A stretch of DNA of 64,000 nucleotides from NCBI RefSeq assembly GCF_030315975.1, contig NZ_JASXSZ010000002.1, forward strand, positions 124,001 through 188,000, given 5' to 3'. This document shows, piece by piece, positions 53,361-64,000 of this stretch; position 1 is the first letter of the stretch, and the number at the start of each line of letters is the position of its first letter. Under the pieces are notes generated by a model. The model made no database searches. It had not been told where the DNA came from and worked only from the letters and a program-made list of their open reading frames with translations. This stretch comes from Microbacterium candidum. GTDB taxonomy: Bacteria > Actinomycetota > Actinomycetes > Actinomycetales > Microbacteriaceae. Position numbers and translations under genes: made by a program.

Positions 53361-54194
53361 TCAGTCCAACGGCTGCGGCACGACGCCGAACGGCGCGAGC
53401 CCGGCCGCTCCCCCGTCGGGGGCCGTGAGCACCCAGATGCCGTTCTCGTGAACCGCGACGGAGTGCTCCCAGTGCGACCCGTCCGAGCCGTCCACCGTCG
53501 AGACCGTCCAGTCGTCGTCCTCGACGAGCGTCGCCTCGGAACCGGCGACGACCATCGGCTCGATCGCGATGGCGAGTCCTGGGCGCACCTCGGGGCCGGC
53601 GTCGGGCACGCGGTAGTTGAAAAGCGACGGCGATTCGTGCATCTTGCGGCCGATGCCGTGTCCGACGTAGTCGCGCAGGATGCCGTAGCCGTGACCCGCT
53701 CCGACGATCGCATCCTCGATGGCGCCGCTCACATCGCCGAGGTGCTTCGCGGTGGCAAGCGCCGCGATGCCCGCCCAGAGCGACCGCTCGGTCACGCGGG
53801 AGAGCTCCTCGCGGGCGGCGACGAGTTCGGGACGGGAGTCATCCGGCACCACGATCGTGATGGCCGAGTCGCCGTTCCAGCCCTTGAACTCGGCTCCCGC
53901 GTCGATCGAGACGATATCGCCGGGCTCGAGCGCGCGGTCACCGGGGATGCCGTGCACCACCTGCTCGTTGACGGACGTGCACACGGTGTGCCGGTAGCCG
54001 CGGACCATCTGGAAGTTGGACAGCGCGCCACGGCCCGTGATGACCGCGGAGGCCGCGGCATCCAGCTCCAGAGTCGTGACGCCGGGCGCCACGAGCGCGC
54101 GGACGGCGTCGAGCGCGGCCGCCGTGATCAGGCCAGGCTCCACCATGGCGCGCAGCTGCGCGGGCGACTTGTAGATCGAACGGCGGAAGCCCAT
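53361..54194 (-). CDS. map: Type I methionine aminopeptidase
   Basis: Removes initiator Met. The 277-residue protein has the metal ligands in DIVSIDAGAEFKGWNGDSA (two Asp), GHGIGRKMHESP (His), AIEPM (Glu) and WEHSVAV (Glu). It follows adk by 15 bases in the secY-adk-map order that is usual in the group. Confidence 0.97.
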   Translation of the reverse strand: MGFRRSIYKSPAQLRAMVEPGLITAAALDAVRALVAPGVTTLELDAAASAVITGRGALSNFQMVRGYRHTVCTSVNEQVVHGIPGDRALEPGDIVSIDAGAEFKGWNGDSAITIVVPDDSRPELVAAREELSRVTERSLWAGIAALATAKHLGDVSGAIEDAIVGAGHGYGILRDYVGHGIGRKMHESPSLFNYRVPDAGPEVRPGLAIAIEPMVVAGSEATLVEDDDWTVSTVDGSDGSHWEHSVAVHENGIWVLTAPDGGAAGLAPFGVVPQPLD

Positions 54195-54209
54195 GACGGG
54201 AGACCGGCG

Positions 54210-54815
54210 TCAGGCCGCGGCGCGGCGCACGAGCCCGCGCGCCTCGAGGGCGGACACGATGCGGTCCGTGATCTCGTCGAGCGTGCCGACACCGTCGATC
54301 TCGTCGACGATGCCCCGCTCGCGGTAGACGTCGAGGATCGGCGCGGTCTCGTTCTCGTAGATCGAGAGGCGGTGCGCGATGGCGCCCGGGGTGTCGTCGG
54401 CGCGGCCCTGCTCCTTCGCACGCACCGAGATGCGGGCGATGCTCTCGTCGCGCGGGACGCTCAGCTCGATGACCGCCGTCAGCTGCACGCCGCCCTCGTC
54501 GAGGAATCCGTCGAGGTCGGCCACCTGGCCGAGGTTGCGCGGGTAGCCGTCGAGGAGGAACCCGTGTGCCGCATCCGCCTGGCCGATGCGGTCGCGCACG
54601 ACCTCACCGGTGAGCGCGTCGGGCACGAGGTCGCCGGCCTGGATGATCGCCTGCACCCGCTTGCCGAGCTCCGTTCCGCCGTTGATGTTGGCGCGGAAGA
54701 CGTCACCCGTCGAGATCGCCGGGATGCCGAACATCTCCGCGATGCGGGCGCCCTGCGTTCCCTTGCCGGAGCCCTGCGGCCCGACGATCAGCAGACGTGC
54801 GGGGGTGCCTGTCAT
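54210..54815 (-). CDS. adk: Adenylate kinase
   Basis: A 201-residue kinase that balances ATP, ADP and AMP. P-loop GPQGSGKGTQGARIA, AMP-binding DVFRANI and DGYPRNLGQ, and the lid RAKEQGRADDTPGAIAHRL without the Cys4 zinc site. ATG overlaps the secY stop (ATGA). Confidence 0.96.
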   Translation of the reverse strand: MTGTPARLLIVGPQGSGKGTQGARIAEMFGIPAISTGDVFRANINGGTELGKRVQAIIQAGDLVPDALTGEVVRDRIGQADAAHGFLLDGYPRNLGQVADLDGFLDEGGVQLTAVIELSVPRDESIARISVRAKEQGRADDTPGAIAHRLSIYENETAPILDVYRERGIVDEIDGVGTLDEITDRIVSALEARGLVRRAAA

Positions 54816-56140
54816 CGAAGAAGCCCTTCGTAGTGCCGCTGCTGCAGCTGCGAGTCGATCTGCTTCACGGTCTCGAGGCCCACACCGACCATGATGAGGA
54901 TCGAGGTGCCGCCGAACGGGAAGTTCTGGTTCGCGCTCACCGTCGCCAGCGCGATGAGCGGGATCAGCGCCACGAGGCCCAGATAGATCGAACCCGGAAG
55001 CGTGATGCGCGTCAGCACGTAGTCGAGGTACTCGGCCGTCGGGCGACCCGCACGGATGCCCGGGATGAAGCCGCCGTACTTCTTCATGTTGTCGGCGACC
55101 TCGACGGGGTTGAACGTGATGGCCACGTAGAAGTACGTGAACCCGACGATCAGCAGGAAGTAGAGGAGCCAGTACAGCGGGTGGTCGCCCTTGGTGAGGT
55201 AGTTCGTGACCCACACGACCCACGCCTGCGGCGTCTCGCCGGCCTTCGGCTGGTTGAACTGCGCGATGAGGGCGGGGATGTAGAGCACCGACGAGGCGAA
55301 GATGACCGGCACGACACCCGCCATGTTGACCTTGATCGGGATGTACGTGTTGGTGCCGCCGTAGGTGCGGCGCCCCACCATCCGCTTCGCGTACTGCACC
55401 GGGATGCGCCGCTGCGACTGCTCGACGAAGACGATGAGGGACACGATCACGATGCCGATCAGGATCACGAGGAGGAAGACCTCGAAGCCCTTCGCCTGCC
55501 AGATCGCGAGCATCGCGGCCGGGAAGGACGCGGCGATCGACGTGAAGATGAGGATCGACATGCCGTTGCCGACGCCCTTCTCCGTGACGAGCTCGGCGAA
55601 CCACATGATGAGGCCGGTGCCGGCGGTCATCGTGAGGATCATGAGGAGCATCGCCCACCAGGCGTCGTTGGTGACGAGCTGGTCGCACGCCGGGACGCCC
55701 TGGATGCCGAAGAGCTGGCTGCCGCCGGCGCGCGCGACGGTGACGAGTGTCGTCGACTGCAGCAGCGCGAGGGCGATCGTGAGGTAGCGCGTGTACTGCG
55801 TCAGCTTGGCCTGGCCGGCCTGACCCTCTTTGTAAAGGGTCTCGAAATGCGGGATGACCACGCGCAGCAGCTGGATGATGATCGTCGCCGTGATGTACGG
55901 CATGACGCCCAGCGCGAAGATCGAGAGGTGCAGCAGCGCACCGCCCGAGAAGAGGTTGACGAGCGAGAGCAGGCCGGTGGCGCCGCCACTGGCAGCCAGA
56001 CACTGCTGCACGTTCTGGAAGTCGACGAACGGCGTCGGAACGTGCGCGCCGAGGCGGTAGATGGCGATGATCGCCAGGGTGAAGCCGATCTTCCGCCGCA
56101 GGTCGGGAGTGCGGAAGACCCGCGCGATGGCGCTGAACAA
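54812..56140 (-). CDS. secY: Protein translocase subunit SecY
   Basis: The channel subunit of the Sec translocon, about 442 residues with ten membrane segments. It starts at TTG (56140) with GGAGG seven bases before, giving the standard (M)FSAIARVFRTPDLRRKIGF N-terminus. Recognisable parts are YITATIIIQLL, EGQAGQAKLTQYTRYLTIAL and PFGGTSILIMVGVGLETVKQIDSQL. An ATG further upstream is not preceded by coding-like sequence. Confidence 0.97.
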   Translation of the reverse strand: MFSAIARVFRTPDLRRKIGFTLAIIAIYRLGAHVPTPFVDFQNVQQCLAASGGATGLLSLVNLFSGGALLHLSIFALGVMPYITATIIIQLLRVVIPHFETLYKEGQAGQAKLTQYTRYLTIALALLQSTTLVTVARAGGSQLFGIQGVPACDQLVTNDAWWAMLLMILTMTAGTGLIMWFAELVTEKGVGNGMSILIFTSIAASFPAAMLAIWQAKGFEVFLLVILIGIVIVSLIVFVEQSQRRIPVQYAKRMVGRRTYGGTNTYIPIKVNMAGVVPVIFASSVLYIPALIAQFNQPKAGETPQAWVVWVTNYLTKGDHPLYWLLYFLLIVGFTYFYVAITFNPVEVADNMKKYGGFIPGIRAGRPTAEYLDYVLTRITLPGSIYLGLVALIPLIALATVSANQNFPFGGTSILIMVGVGLETVKQIDSQLQQRHYEGLLR

Positions 56141-56259
56141 GAGGATTCCTCCAGGGGGGATGCCGGCGCGGAGCAAATCGTCATGCAGGGCGCACAGACA
56201 ACCAGCGTAACCCAGGGCGGGGCATACCACCGCACAGGTCTCCGCAGCCGGATATGACA

Positions 56260-56291
56260 GCAGGGGCCGGGAGGATTCCCCCGGCCCCTGC
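56260..56291 (-). terminator. Terminator after rplO
   Basis: A perfect 12-bp stem (GCAGGGGCCGGG) with an 8-nt loop between rplO and secY, so secY-adk-map have their own promoter. Confidence 0.7.
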
Positions 56292-56298
56292 CATTCGA

Positions 56299-56859
56299 TT
56301 ACTTGACGGTGCCGCCTGCGGCGACGATCTTCTCCTCGGCGGAACCCGAGACCTTGTCGACCGTCACGTTGAGCTTGACCGAGATGTCGCCGGTGCCGAG
56401 CACCTTGACCTTCTCGTTCTTGCGGACCGCGCCCTTCGCGACCAGGTCGCTGACGGTGACGTCGCCACCGGTCGGGTACAGCTCGGCGAGCTTCTCGAGG
56501 TTGACCACCTGGTACTCGACGCGGAACGGGTTCTTGAACCCGCGCAGCTTCGGAGTGCGCATGTGGAGCGGCATCTGGCCGCCCTCGAAGCCGACCTTCA
56601 CCTGGTAGCGGGCCTTGGTGCCCTTGGTGCCACGGCCGGCGGTCTTGCCCTTCGAGCCCTCACCGCGACCGACACGGGTCTTCGCGGTGTTGGCGCCGGG
56701 GACCGGACGCAGGTGGTGCACCTTCAGGACGCCGGGGCGGGACGCCGGGGCATCCTTCTTCGCGGCAGCCTTCGCCGGAGCCTTCTTGGCGGCCGGCTTC
56801 TTGGCGGCGGGCTTCTCGGTCGCGACGGCCTCGACCGTCTCGTCCTTCTTGTCAGCCAT
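56299..56859 (-). CDS. rplO: 50S ribosomal protein L15 with Lys/Ala-rich N-terminal extension
   Basis: A 186-residue L15. The first ~42 residues ([21 protein letters not shown]) are an extra basic tail; the conserved part begins [40 protein letters not shown]. The ATG shares a base with the rpmD stop (TAATG). Confidence 0.96.
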   Translation of the reverse strand: MADKKDETVEAVATEKPAAKKPAAKKAPAKAAAKKDAPASRPGVLKVHHLRPVPGANTAKTRVGRGEGSKGKTAGRGTKGTKARYQVKVGFEGGQMPLHMRTPKLRGFKNPFRVEYQVVNLEKLAELYPTGGDVTVSDLVAKGAVRKNEKVKVLGTGDISVKLNVTVDKVSGSAEEKIVAAGGTVK

Positions 56860-57044
56860 TAGTCGATCTCCTCAACCTTCACGAGGTGTGCGACGGTCCG
56901 GACGTAGCCGCGCGTCTGCGCGTCGTCGGGACGGACGACGGAGTCGCCGATCCGCTTCAGACCGAGCGAACGCAGCGTGTCGCGCTGGTTCTGCTTCTCG
57001 CTCACCTTGGACTTGATCTGCGTGACCTTCAGACGCGCAGCCAT
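56859..57044 (-). CDS. rpmD: 50S ribosomal protein L30
   Basis: A 61-residue L30, starting [28 protein letters not shown]. It overlaps rpsE and rplO by single bases (TGATG, TAATG). Confidence 0.97.
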   Translation of the reverse strand: MAARLKVTQIKSKVSEKQNQRDTLRSLGLKRIGDSVVRPDDAQTRGYVRTVAHLVKVEEID

Positions 57045-57739
57045 CAGACACCTGCCTTCTGCTCGCGCGCCGCTGCGGCCGCTTCGGCCTCGGCGCGGAT
57101 GAGACGTGCGGGCGCGACCTGGTCGAACTCGAGGCCACGGCGCGCGGCGACCGCACGCGGCTCCTCGAGCTGCTTCAGGGCCTCGACGGTCGCGTGCACG
57201 ATGTTGATCGTGTTCGACGAGCCGAGGGACTTCGACAGGACGTCGTGGATGCCGGCGCACTCGAGCACGGCACGCACGGGACCGCCCGCGATGACACCGG
57301 TACCGGCGGCAGCCGGACGCAGCAGGACGACGCCTGCAGCGGCCTCACCCTGCACCGGGTGCGGGATGGTGGAGCCGGCGCGCGGGACGCGGAAGAAGTT
57401 GCGCTTGGCCTCTTCGACGCCCTTCGAGATCGCCAGCGGCACCTCACGGGCCTTGCCGTAGCCGACGCCGACGACGCCGTTGCCATCGCCCACGACGACG
57501 AGCGCCGTGAAGCTGAAGCGACGACCGCCCTTGACGACCTTCGACACGCGGTTGATGGTGACGACGCGCTCGAGGAACTGGCTCTCGTTGCGGTCGCGCG
57601 AACCGCGGTCGCGGTTGGGGTTGCGCTCGCGCCCGCCGCGGCGGGGCTCGCGCTCGCCCTGCGCCTGCTCGGGCGCAGCAGCCTGCTCGGTGGCAGTCAC
57701 TTCGGTCTCCACATTCTGGTTCTGCGTTGCGTCGCTCAC
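57044..57739 (-). CDS. rpsE: 30S ribosomal protein S5
   Basis: A 231-residue S5. An N-terminal tail of about 55 residues rich in Glu, Ala and Arg ([20 protein letters not shown]) precedes the conserved part [34 protein letters not shown]. The GTG start overlaps rplR. Confidence 0.97.
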   Translation of the reverse strand: MSDATQNQNVETEVTATEQAAAPEQAQGEREPRRGGRERNPNRDRGSRDRNESQFLERVVTINRVSKVVKGGRRFSFTALVVVGDGNGVVGVGYGKAREVPLAISKGVEEAKRNFFRVPRAGSTIPHPVQGEAAAGVVLLRPAAAGTGVIAGGPVRAVLECAGIHDVLSKSLGSSNTINIVHATVEALKQLEEPRAVAARRGLEFDQVAPARLIRAEAEAAAAAREQKAGV

Positions 57740-58095
57740 AGGTTCAGTCCTCCCTCACGCGCGCCATCGGCGATGGCGGCGACGCGACCGGCGTAGCGGT
57801 TGCCACCGCGGTCGAACACGACATCCGTGATGCCGGCGGCCTTGGCGCGCTCGGCGACCAGCTCGCCGACCTTGCGGGCCTTGGCGGTCTTGTCACCCTC
57901 GAACGAGCGAAGGTCGGCCTCGAGCGTCGACGCGGAGGCGACGGTGTGGCCCTTGCTGTCGTCGACGAGCTGCACGAAGACGTGACGCGACGAACGGTTG
58001 ACGACGAGACGCGGACGCGACTCGGTGCCGACGATCTTCTTGCGAAGGCGGGCGTGACGACGCGCGCGGGCGTCGGACTTCGACTTCACAGCCAT
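57736..58095 (-). CDS. rplR: 50S ribosomal protein L18
   Basis: A 119-residue L18 with [31 protein letters not shown] and the end [28 protein letters not shown]. It binds 5S rRNA. Confidence 0.98.
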   Translation of the reverse strand: MAVKSKSDARARRHARLRKKIVGTESRPRLVVNRSSRHVFVQLVDDSKGHTVASASTLEADLRSFEGDKTAKARKVGELVAERAKAAGITDVVFDRGGNRYAGRVAAIADGAREGGLNL

Positions 58096-58097
58096 GG

Positions 58098-58634
58098 TTA
58101 CTTACCAGCCTTTCCGGCCTTGCGACGCACGACCTCGCCGGCGTAGCGCACGCCCTTGCCCTTGTACGGCTCGGGCTTGCGGATCTTGCGGATGTTCGCA
58201 GCCGCCTCGCCGACGGCCTGCTTCGAGATGCCGCTGACGGTGAGCTTGTTGTTGCCCTCGACCGTCAGGGTGATGCCGGCCGGCGGCTCGACCAGGACCG
58301 GGTGCGAGAAGCCGAGCGCGAACTCGACCGCCGAACCCTTCTGGGCGACGCGGTAACCGGTGCCGACGACCTCGAGGCCCTTGGTGTAGCCCTGGGTCAC
58401 GCCGATGATGTCGTTGTTGATCAGGGTGCGGGTAAGACCGTGCAGCGAACGCGAGGAGCGCTCGTCGTCGGGACGGGTCACGACGACCTGGCCCTCTTCG
58501 ATCTTGACCTCGATGGGGCGCGCCACGGTGAGCGAGAGCTCGCCCTTGGGGCCCTTGACGGAGACGTCCTGGCCGTCGACCGAGACGGTCACTCCGGCGG
58601 GGATGTCAATGGGAAGACGTCCGATACGAGACAT
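58098..58634 (-). CDS. rplF: 50S ribosomal protein L6
   Basis: A 178-residue L6 with [21 protein letters not shown] and the end [24 protein letters not shown]. Two bases separate it from rplR. Confidence 0.98.
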   Translation of the reverse strand: MSRIGRLPIDIPAGVTVSVDGQDVSVKGPKGELSLTVARPIEVKIEEGQVVVTRPDDERSSRSLHGLTRTLINNDIIGVTQGYTKGLEVVGTGYRVAQKGSAVEFALGFSHPVLVEPPAGITLTVEGNNKLTVSGISKQAVGEAAANIRKIRKPEPYKGKGVRYAGEVVRRKAGKAGK

Positions 58635-58640
58635 GAATCG

Positions 58641-59039
58641 TCACCACACGTAGGCGAGAACTTCTCCGCCCACGCCCTTCGACTCGGCCTGACGGTCGGT
58701 GAGAAGACCGGAGGAGGTGGACAGGATGGCGACGCCGAGGCCACCCAGGACCTTGGGGATCTCCGTGGACTTCGCGTACACGCGGAGACCGGGCTTGGAG
58801 ACGCGCTTGATGCCGGCGATCGACCGCTCGCGGTTCGGGCCGTACTTCAGCGTCAGCGTGAGGTTCTGGCCGACGCGGGCGTCGGTCACCTCCCACGTCG
58901 CGATGTAGCCCTCCTGCTTGAGGATCTCGGCGATGTGCGTCTTGAGCTTCGAGCTCGGCAGCGTCACGGAGTCGTGGTGCGCCGAGTTCGCGTTGCGCAG
59001 ACGGGTCAGCATGTCTGCGACCGGGTCTGTCATCGTCAT
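58641..59039 (-). CDS. rpsH: 30S ribosomal protein S8
   Basis: A 132-residue S8 with [21 protein letters not shown] and the end [13 protein letters not shown]. Two ATG codons lie at the start (59039 and 59033); both give acceptable proteins. A terminator hairpin and 133-bp gap separate it from rplE, where rpsN would normally lie. Confidence 0.97.
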   Translation of the reverse strand: MTMTDPVADMLTRLRNANSAHHDSVTLPSSKLKTHIAEILKQEGYIATWEVTDARVGQNLTLTLKYGPNRERSIAGIKRVSKPGLRVYAKSTEIPKVLGGLGVAILSTSSGLLTDRQAESKGVGGEVLAYVW

Positions 59040-59126
59040 GATGGTGTTCCTTCGTTCATGAGGTTTCGGCAGCCGTTACGCGACTGACGACCTGCAATGA
59101 GATGCCATATTCAGTTGTGGTGACAC

Positions 59127-59158
59127 AGGGATGCCTGGCTTTGCGGCCAGGCATCCCT
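59127..59158 (-). terminator. Hairpin between rplE and rpsH
   Basis: A perfect 13-bp stem (AGGGATGCCTGGC) with a 6-nt loop divides the spc region; genes from rpsH on probably have their own promoter or depend on read-through. Confidence 0.75.
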
Positions 59159-59171
59159 CCATTGTGTCAGA

Positions 59172-59762
59172 TCAGACCTGAGCGTCGTCCGCACGGAACG
59201 GGAAGCCCAGGTGGCGCAGCAGGGCGCGACCCTCGGCATCCGTCGTCGCCGACGTCACGATCGTGATGTCGAAGCCGCGGACGCGGTCGATCTTGTCCTG
59301 GTTGATCTCGTGGAAGACCGACTGCTCCTGCAGGCCGAAGGTGTAGTTGCCGTGACCGTCGAACTGCTTGCCCGACAGACCGCGGAAGTCGCGGATGCGG
59401 GGCAGCGCCAGGTTGACGAGGCGGTCGACGAACTCCCACGCGCGGTCGCCGCGGAGGGTGACGTGCGCGCCGATGGCCTGGCCCTCACGCAGCTTGAACT
59501 GCGCGATGGACTTGCGGGCCTTGGTGACGACCGGCTTCTGGCCGGTGATCTTGGTGAGGTCGTCGACCGCACCATCGATCACCTTGCTGTCGCGCGCGGC
59601 CTCGCCGACACCCGTGTTCACGACGACCTTCACCAGGCCCGGGATCTGCATGACGTTCGGGTAGCCGAACTCCTCCTGCAGAGCCTTCTTGATGTCGGTG
59701 TTGTACTTCTGCTTCAGGCGGGGCTGGATCTTGCCAGCCTCCACGGCAGCGGTGGTGCTCAT
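59172..59762 (-). CDS. rplE: 50S ribosomal protein L5
   Basis: A 196-residue L5 with [25 protein letters not shown] and [25 protein letters not shown]. It shares a base with the rplX stop. Confidence 0.98.
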   Translation of the reverse strand: MSTTAAVEAGKIQPRLKQKYNTDIKKALQEEFGYPNVMQIPGLVKVVVNTGVGEAARDSKVIDGAVDDLTKITGQKPVVTKARKSIAQFKLREGQAIGAHVTLRGDRAWEFVDRLVNLALPRIRDFRGLSGKQFDGHGNYTFGLQEQSVFHEINQDKIDRVRGFDITIVTSATTDAEGRALLRHLGFPFRADDAQV

Positions 59763-60121
59763 CAGAGGTCCTTGCCTGACTTCTTGGCGTAACGCACGCG
59801 GACGGTGCGCTTCTTGCCGTCCTTGATCTGCTCCTCCACGCGGTGGCCCACGCGGGTCGCCTTCTTCGTCGACGGGTCGACGAGGGCGACGTTGGAGATG
59901 TGGATGGGAGCCTCGAACGTCTCGATGCCGCCCGTCTTCGTGCCGCGCTGGGTCTGGCCGACGCGGTTGTGACGAGTCGCGTAGTTGACGCCCTCGACGA
60001 TCACGCGGTTCTGCTCGGCGAGGATCTCGAGGACCTTGCCCTGCTTGCCGCGGTCGCCGCCTTTGTCCTGCTTACGACCGGTGATGACGACCACGAGGTC
60101 GCCCTTCTTGATGTTCGCCAT
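59762..60121 (-). CDS. rplX: 50S ribosomal protein L24
   Basis: A 119-residue L24 with [28 protein letters not shown] and the end YAKKSGKDL. Confidence 0.98.
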   Translation of the reverse strand: MANIKKGDLVVVITGRKQDKGGDRGKQGKVLEILAEQNRVIVEGVNYATRHNRVGQTQRGTKTGGIETFEAPIHISNVALVDPSTKKATRVGHRVEEQIKDGKKRTVRVRYAKKSGKDL

Positions 60122-60123
60122 GT

Positions 60124-60492
60124 TCAGATCACCTCAGGAGCCAGCGAGACGATCTTCATGAACCGCTTGTCGCGCAGCTCACGGCCGACCGGTCCGAAGA
60201 TGCGGGTGCCGCGGGGCTCCCCGTCGTTCTTCAGGATGACGGCGGCGTTCTCGTCGAACTTGATGTATGAGCCGTCGGCGCGACGCGTCTGCTTGACGGT
60301 GCGCACGACGACAGCCTTGACGACATCGCCCTTCTTGACGTTGCCGCCCGGGATGGCGTCCTTGACGGTCGCCACGATGATGTCGCCCAGACCCGCGTAC
60401 CGACGGTTCGAACCGCCGAGCACGCGAATGGTGAGCAGCTCCTTGGCGCCGGTGTTGTCGGCGACCTTGAGCCGGGATTCAGTCTGGATCAC
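60124..60492 (-). CDS. rplN: 50S ribosomal protein L14
   Basis: A 122-residue L14 with [36 protein letters not shown]. The GTG start overlaps rpsQ as GTGA. Confidence 0.98.
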   Translation of the reverse strand: MIQTESRLKVADNTGAKELLTIRVLGGSNRRYAGLGDIIVATVKDAIPGGNVKKGDVVKAVVVRTVKQTRRADGSYIKFDENAAVILKNDGEPRGTRIFGPVGRELRDKRFMKIVSLAPEVI

Positions 60493-60815
60493 TTCGCCTT
60501 CTCCAGGATCTCGACCAGACGCCAGCGCTTCGTGGCGCTCAGCGGGCGGGTCTCGTTGATGAGGACGAGGTCGCCGATGCCGGCGCTGTTGGTCTCGTCG
60601 TGCGCCTTGACCTTCGACGTGCGGCGGATGACCTTGCCGTAAAGCGGGTGCTTCACGCGGTCCTCGACCTCGACGACGATCGTCTTGTCCATCTTGTCGC
60701 TCACGACGTAGCCGCGGCGGGCCTTGCGGTAACCGCGAGCGTTCTCGTCACGGACGTCGTGCTCGGCGTGCTCGTGGCCGGTCGCCTCGGCGACCTTCTT
60801 CTCTGCAGCGGCCAT
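60489..60815 (-). CDS. rpsQ: 30S ribosomal protein S17
   Basis: A 108-residue S17 with about 28 extra N-terminal residues, then [39 protein letters not shown] at 60815 (TGATG with rpmC) has GGAGGAGG seven bases before; a GTG one codon earlier is possible. Confidence 0.97.
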   Translation of the reverse strand: MAAAEKKVAEATGHEHAEHDVRDENARGYRKARRGYVVSDKMDKTIVVEVEDRVKHPLYGKVIRRTSKVKAHDETNSAGIGDLVLINETRPLSATKRWRLVEILEKAK

Positions 60816-61132
60816 CACTCAGCCTCCTCCTGCGCGGCGGGAGCCTCGGCGTCCGCCTTCTTCGTCTTCTTCGCCTTCGCGGCCTTGGCCGGCGCCTCCA
60901 CAGCGGCGGGCGTGGCACGGATGCCCAGCTCGCGCTCGCGGATCACCGTGTACAGCCGCGCGATGTCGCGCTTGACCGCACGGATGCGGCCGTGGCTCTC
61001 GAGCTGGCCGGTGGCCGACTGGAAGCGCAGGTTGAACAGCTCCTCCTTGGCCTTGCGCAGCTCCTCGACGAGGCGCTGGTCTTCGAACGTGTCGAGCTCG
61101 CTCGTGGCGAGCTCCTTGGTGCCGATCGCCAT
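60815..61132 (-). CDS. rpmC: 50S ribosomal protein L29 with Ala/Lys tail
   Basis: A 105-residue L29. The first ~70 residues are standard ([35 protein letters not shown]), and about 30 C-terminal residues ([23 protein letters not shown]) are an extension beyond the usual 65-75. ATG shares a base with the rplP stop. Confidence 0.97.
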   Translation of the reverse strand: MAIGTKELATSELDTFEDQRLVEELRKAKEELFNLRFQSATGQLESHGRIRAVKRDIARLYTVIRERELGIRATPAAVEAPAKAAKAKKTKKADAEAPAAQEEAE

Positions 61133-61551
61133 TACGCGTCGCCCTCCTCGCGCTTGATGATGCGTGCCTTCAGGGGCAGCTTGTGGATGGCTCGGGTGAG
61201 GGCCTCGCGAGCGAGCTGCTCGTTGACGCCCGCGACCTCGAAGAGGACGCGACCCGGCTTGACGTTTGCGACCCACCACTCCGGCGAGCCCTTACCGGAA
61301 CCCATGCGGGTTTCGGCCGGCTTCTTCGTGAGCGGACGGTCCGGGTAGATGTTGATCCACACCTTGCCGCCACGCTTGATGTGACGCGTCATGGCGATAC
61401 GAGCGGACTCGATCTGACGGTTGGTCACGTAAGCGGGCGTGAGGGCCTGGATGCCGAACTCGCCGAACGACACCTTGGTGCCGCCGGTGGCCTGGCCCGA
61501 GCGGCCCGGGTGGTGCTGCTTGCGGTACTTGACCTTGCGGGGGATGAGCAT
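61132..61551 (-). CDS. rplP: 50S ribosomal protein L16
   Basis: A 139-residue L16, [21 protein letters not shown] and [24 protein letters not shown]. Confidence 0.98.
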   Translation of the reverse strand: MLIPRKVKYRKQHHPGRSGQATGGTKVSFGEFGIQALTPAYVTNRQIESARIAMTRHIKRGGKVWINIYPDRPLTKKPAETRMGSGKGSPEWWVANVKPGRVLFEVAGVNEQLAREALTRAIHKLPLKARIIKREEGDA

Positions 61552-62321
61552 TACGCCGACGCTCCTTCTGCCACGGGGGCCTCGTTGCGGCGGTCGCCGC
61601 GGTCGCCACGCGGGCCGCCGCGACGGTCGTCACGACGACGGTCGGACTTCGGCGCGTTGGCCTGCTCGCGAGCGAGCTCCTTGTTCGTGAGGTCGCCCTT
61701 GTAGATCCAGACCTTCACGCCGATGCGGCCGAAGGTGGTCTTCGCCTCGTAGAAGCCGTAGTCGATGTTCGCGCGCAGCGTGTGCAGCGGCACACGACCC
61801 TCGCGGTAGAACTCCGAGCGGCTCATCTCGGCGCCGCCGAGGCGGCCGGAGACCTGGATGCGAACGCCCTTGGCGCCGGCGCGCTGAGCGCCCTGCAGGC
61901 CCTTGCGCATCGCGCGGCGGAAGGCCACGCGGGCGCTGAGCTGCTCGGCGATGCCCTGGGCGACCAGCTGAGCGTCGGCCTCGGGGTTCTTGACCTCGAG
62001 GATGTTCAGCTGGATCTGCTTGCCCGTGAGCTTCTCGAGGTCGGCACGGATGCGCTCGGCCTCGGCGCCGCGGCGGCCGATCACGATGCCCGGACGGGCG
62101 GTGTGGATGTCGACGCGGACGCGGTCACGCGTGCGCTCGATCTCGATGTTGCTGACGCCGGCCCGGTCGAGCTGGGTCTGCAGGAGCTTCCGGATCTTGA
62201 TGTCCTCGGCGACGTAGTCGGCGTAACGCTGGCCCGGCTTGGTCGAGTCCGAGAACCACCGCGACACGTGGTCCGTGGTGATGCCGAGGCGGAAGCCGTA
62301 CGGGTTGACCTTCTGTCCCAT
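61551..62321 (-). CDS. rpsC: 30S ribosomal protein S3
   Basis: A 256-residue S3 with [22 protein letters not shown], the KH domain [29 protein letters not shown] and a basic C-terminal tail ([19 protein letters not shown]) of about 40 residues. Confidence 0.98.
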   Translation of the reverse strand: MGQKVNPYGFRLGITTDHVSRWFSDSTKPGQRYADYVAEDIKIRKLLQTQLDRAGVSNIEIERTRDRVRVDIHTARPGIVIGRRGAEAERIRADLEKLTGKQIQLNILEVKNPEADAQLVAQGIAEQLSARVAFRRAMRKGLQGAQRAGAKGVRIQVSGRLGGAEMSRSEFYREGRVPLHTLRANIDYGFYEAKTTFGRIGVKVWIYKGDLTNKELAREQANAPKSDRRRDDRRGGPRGDRGDRRNEAPVAEGASA

Positions 62322-62713
62322 TACTTGCTCGCCTTCTTGTTCTTGGCGCCGGCCTCGGCCAGCTCCGGCGTCGCGAGCTGCACCGTGATGTGGCTCGTGC
62401 GCTTCTTGATCTGGAACGCGCGACCCTGGGCGCGGGGCTGGAAGCGCTTGAGCGTCGTCCCCTCGTCCACGAAGGCGTTCTTCACGAAGAGGTCGCGCTC
62501 ATCCAGGTACTCGCCGGCCGCATCGGCCTTGACACGAGCGTTCGCGATCGCCGACTCCACGAGCTTGTAGATCGGGTCGCTGGCGCTCTGCTGCGCGAAC
62601 TTCAGGATGGCGAGGGCCTCTTCGGCCTGCTTGCCCTTGATGAGAGCGACGACACGACGAGCCTTCTGAGGGGTCACGCGGATGTGTCGCACGCGTGCGA
62701 TGGACTCCACCAT
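62321..62713 (-). CDS. rplV: 50S ribosomal protein L22
   Basis: A 130-residue L22 with [32 protein letters not shown] and the exit-tunnel loop region [25 protein letters not shown]. Confidence 0.98.
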   Translation of the reverse strand: MVESIARVRHIRVTPQKARRVVALIKGKQAEEALAILKFAQQSASDPIYKLVESAIANARVKADAAGEYLDERDLFVKNAFVDEGTTLKRFQPRAQGRAFQIKKRTSHITVQLATPELAEAGAKNKKASK

Positions 62714-62739
62714 TTCTCTCTCCTCTATGCGTCGCCGCG

Positions 62740-63021
62740 TCAGCGGCGACGGCCCTTCTTGTCGTCCTTCTCGTGGCCGCGGAAGGTGCGGGTGGGCGCG
62801 AATTCGCCCAGCTTGTGGCCGACCATGGTCTCGGACACGAACACGGGGATGTGCTTGCGTCCGTCGTGCACGGCGATGGTGTGTCCCAGCATGGCGGGGA
62901 CGATCATCGAACGGCGCGACCAGGTCTTGATGACGTTCTTGGTGCCGGCTTCGTTCTGGACGACGACCTTGCGAAGCAGGTGCTCGTCGACGAAGGGGCC
63001 CTTCTTAAGGCTGCGAGGCAT
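62740..63021 (-). CDS. rpsS: 30S ribosomal protein S19
   Basis: A 93-residue S19, [20 protein letters not shown] and [29 protein letters not shown]. Confidence 0.98.
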   Translation of the reverse strand: MPRSLKKGPFVDEHLLRKVVVQNEAGTKNVIKTWSRRSMIVPAMLGHTIAVHDGRKHIPVFVSETMVGHKLGEFAPTRTFRGHEKDDKKGRRR

Positions 63022-63033
63022 CTTCCTCTACTC

Positions 63034-63873
<840 letters not shown>

Positions 63874-63896
63874 TTCTTAGTCCTCTATCCCGACCG

Positions 63897-64000
63897 TCAG
63901 CCGACTGCCGTGAAGATGTCGATCGTGCCCGACTTCAGCGTGACGATCGCGCGCTTGGTGTCCTTGCGCTTGCCGATGCCGAAGCGGGTGCGACGGGCCT
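63897..64000 (-). CDS. rplW: 50S ribosomal protein L23, C-terminal end (cut by window edge)
   Basis: The last ~33 residues are visible (RRTRFGIGKRKDTKRAIVTL then KSGTIDIFTAVG), matching the L23 C-terminus. It lies just upstream of rplB as in the S10 operon; the rest is outside the window. Confidence 0.9.
   Translation of the reverse strand, partial: ARRTRFGIGKRKDTKRAIVTLKSGTIDIFTAVG

Overview
The window reads as a chromosomal segment of a high-GC Gram-positive actinobacterium, most likely Microbacteriaceae and plausibly Microbacterium. The grounds are strong third-position GC bias, frequent GTG/TTG starts, GTGA/ATGA start-stop overlaps, a guaB3 paralogue next to SURF1, an isolated groES under two CIRCE operators, and a ribosomal-protein region with actinobacterial gene order. 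The genus is inferred from gene content, not from a search.

Layout. 0-2.6 kb: a NarL/DesK-type two-component pair and a small membrane protein. 2.6-8.4 kb: a glycosyltransferase with a repeat-expanded linker, guaA, a DUF3817 membrane protein, SURF1 and guaB3. 8.6-10.4 kb: an ABC-F ATPase. 10.4-15.5 kb: an accessory island of unfamiliar genes, several with apparent lesions, ending in a vapBC-type module with a palindromic operator. 15.7-20.3 kb: guaB, a RarD-like permease, groES and a THUMP-like methyltransferase. 20.3-32.1 kb: the t6A and cell-wall supply cluster (tsaD, rimI, tsaB, tsaE, alr, acpS, glmS, coaA), interrupted by a secreted protein, an M20 amidohydrolase and a DUF559 gene lying between two copies of a palindromic repeat. 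32.2-39 kb: a Cys-rich miniprotein behind a CsoR-like palindrome, a tripartite tricarboxylate transporter (tctCBA) divergent from a CitA/CitB-type two-component system, and a Ppx/GppA phosphatase. 39-46.6 kb: glmM, rpsI-rplM, a phosphodiesterase-fold enzyme, truA, and an exopolysaccharide pair (GT4 plus polyprenyl glycosylphosphotransferase). 46.7-64 kb: translation genes on the minus strand (rplQ, rpoA, rpsK, rpsM, rpmJ, infA; map-adk-secY; rplO to rplW), split by a sortase-type surface protein and two duplicated DsbA-like thioredoxins.

How parts cooperate. guaA, guaB and guaB3 concern GMP synthesis or salvage. glmS and glmM are two consecutive steps to UDP-GlcNAc, and alr supplies D-alanine, so the middle of the window feeds peptidoglycan. 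TsaB, TsaD and TsaE make tRNA t6A. The CitA/CitB-type pair probably controls tctCBA through a tandem 20-bp repeat in the shared promoter region.

Most of the window is ordinary core genome. The places most worth a second look are the decaying island (10.4-15.5 kb), the repeat-flanked DUF559 gene (27.9-29.1 kb), the 36-bp perfect palindrome in front of the Cys-rich miniprotein (32.4 kb), the tandem site at 35.7 kb, and a dispersed palindromic element that has entered coding sequence in at least two genes. I did not find a clearly new multi-gene system. No CRISPR array, rRNA, tRNA, complete insertion sequence or prophage was recognised.
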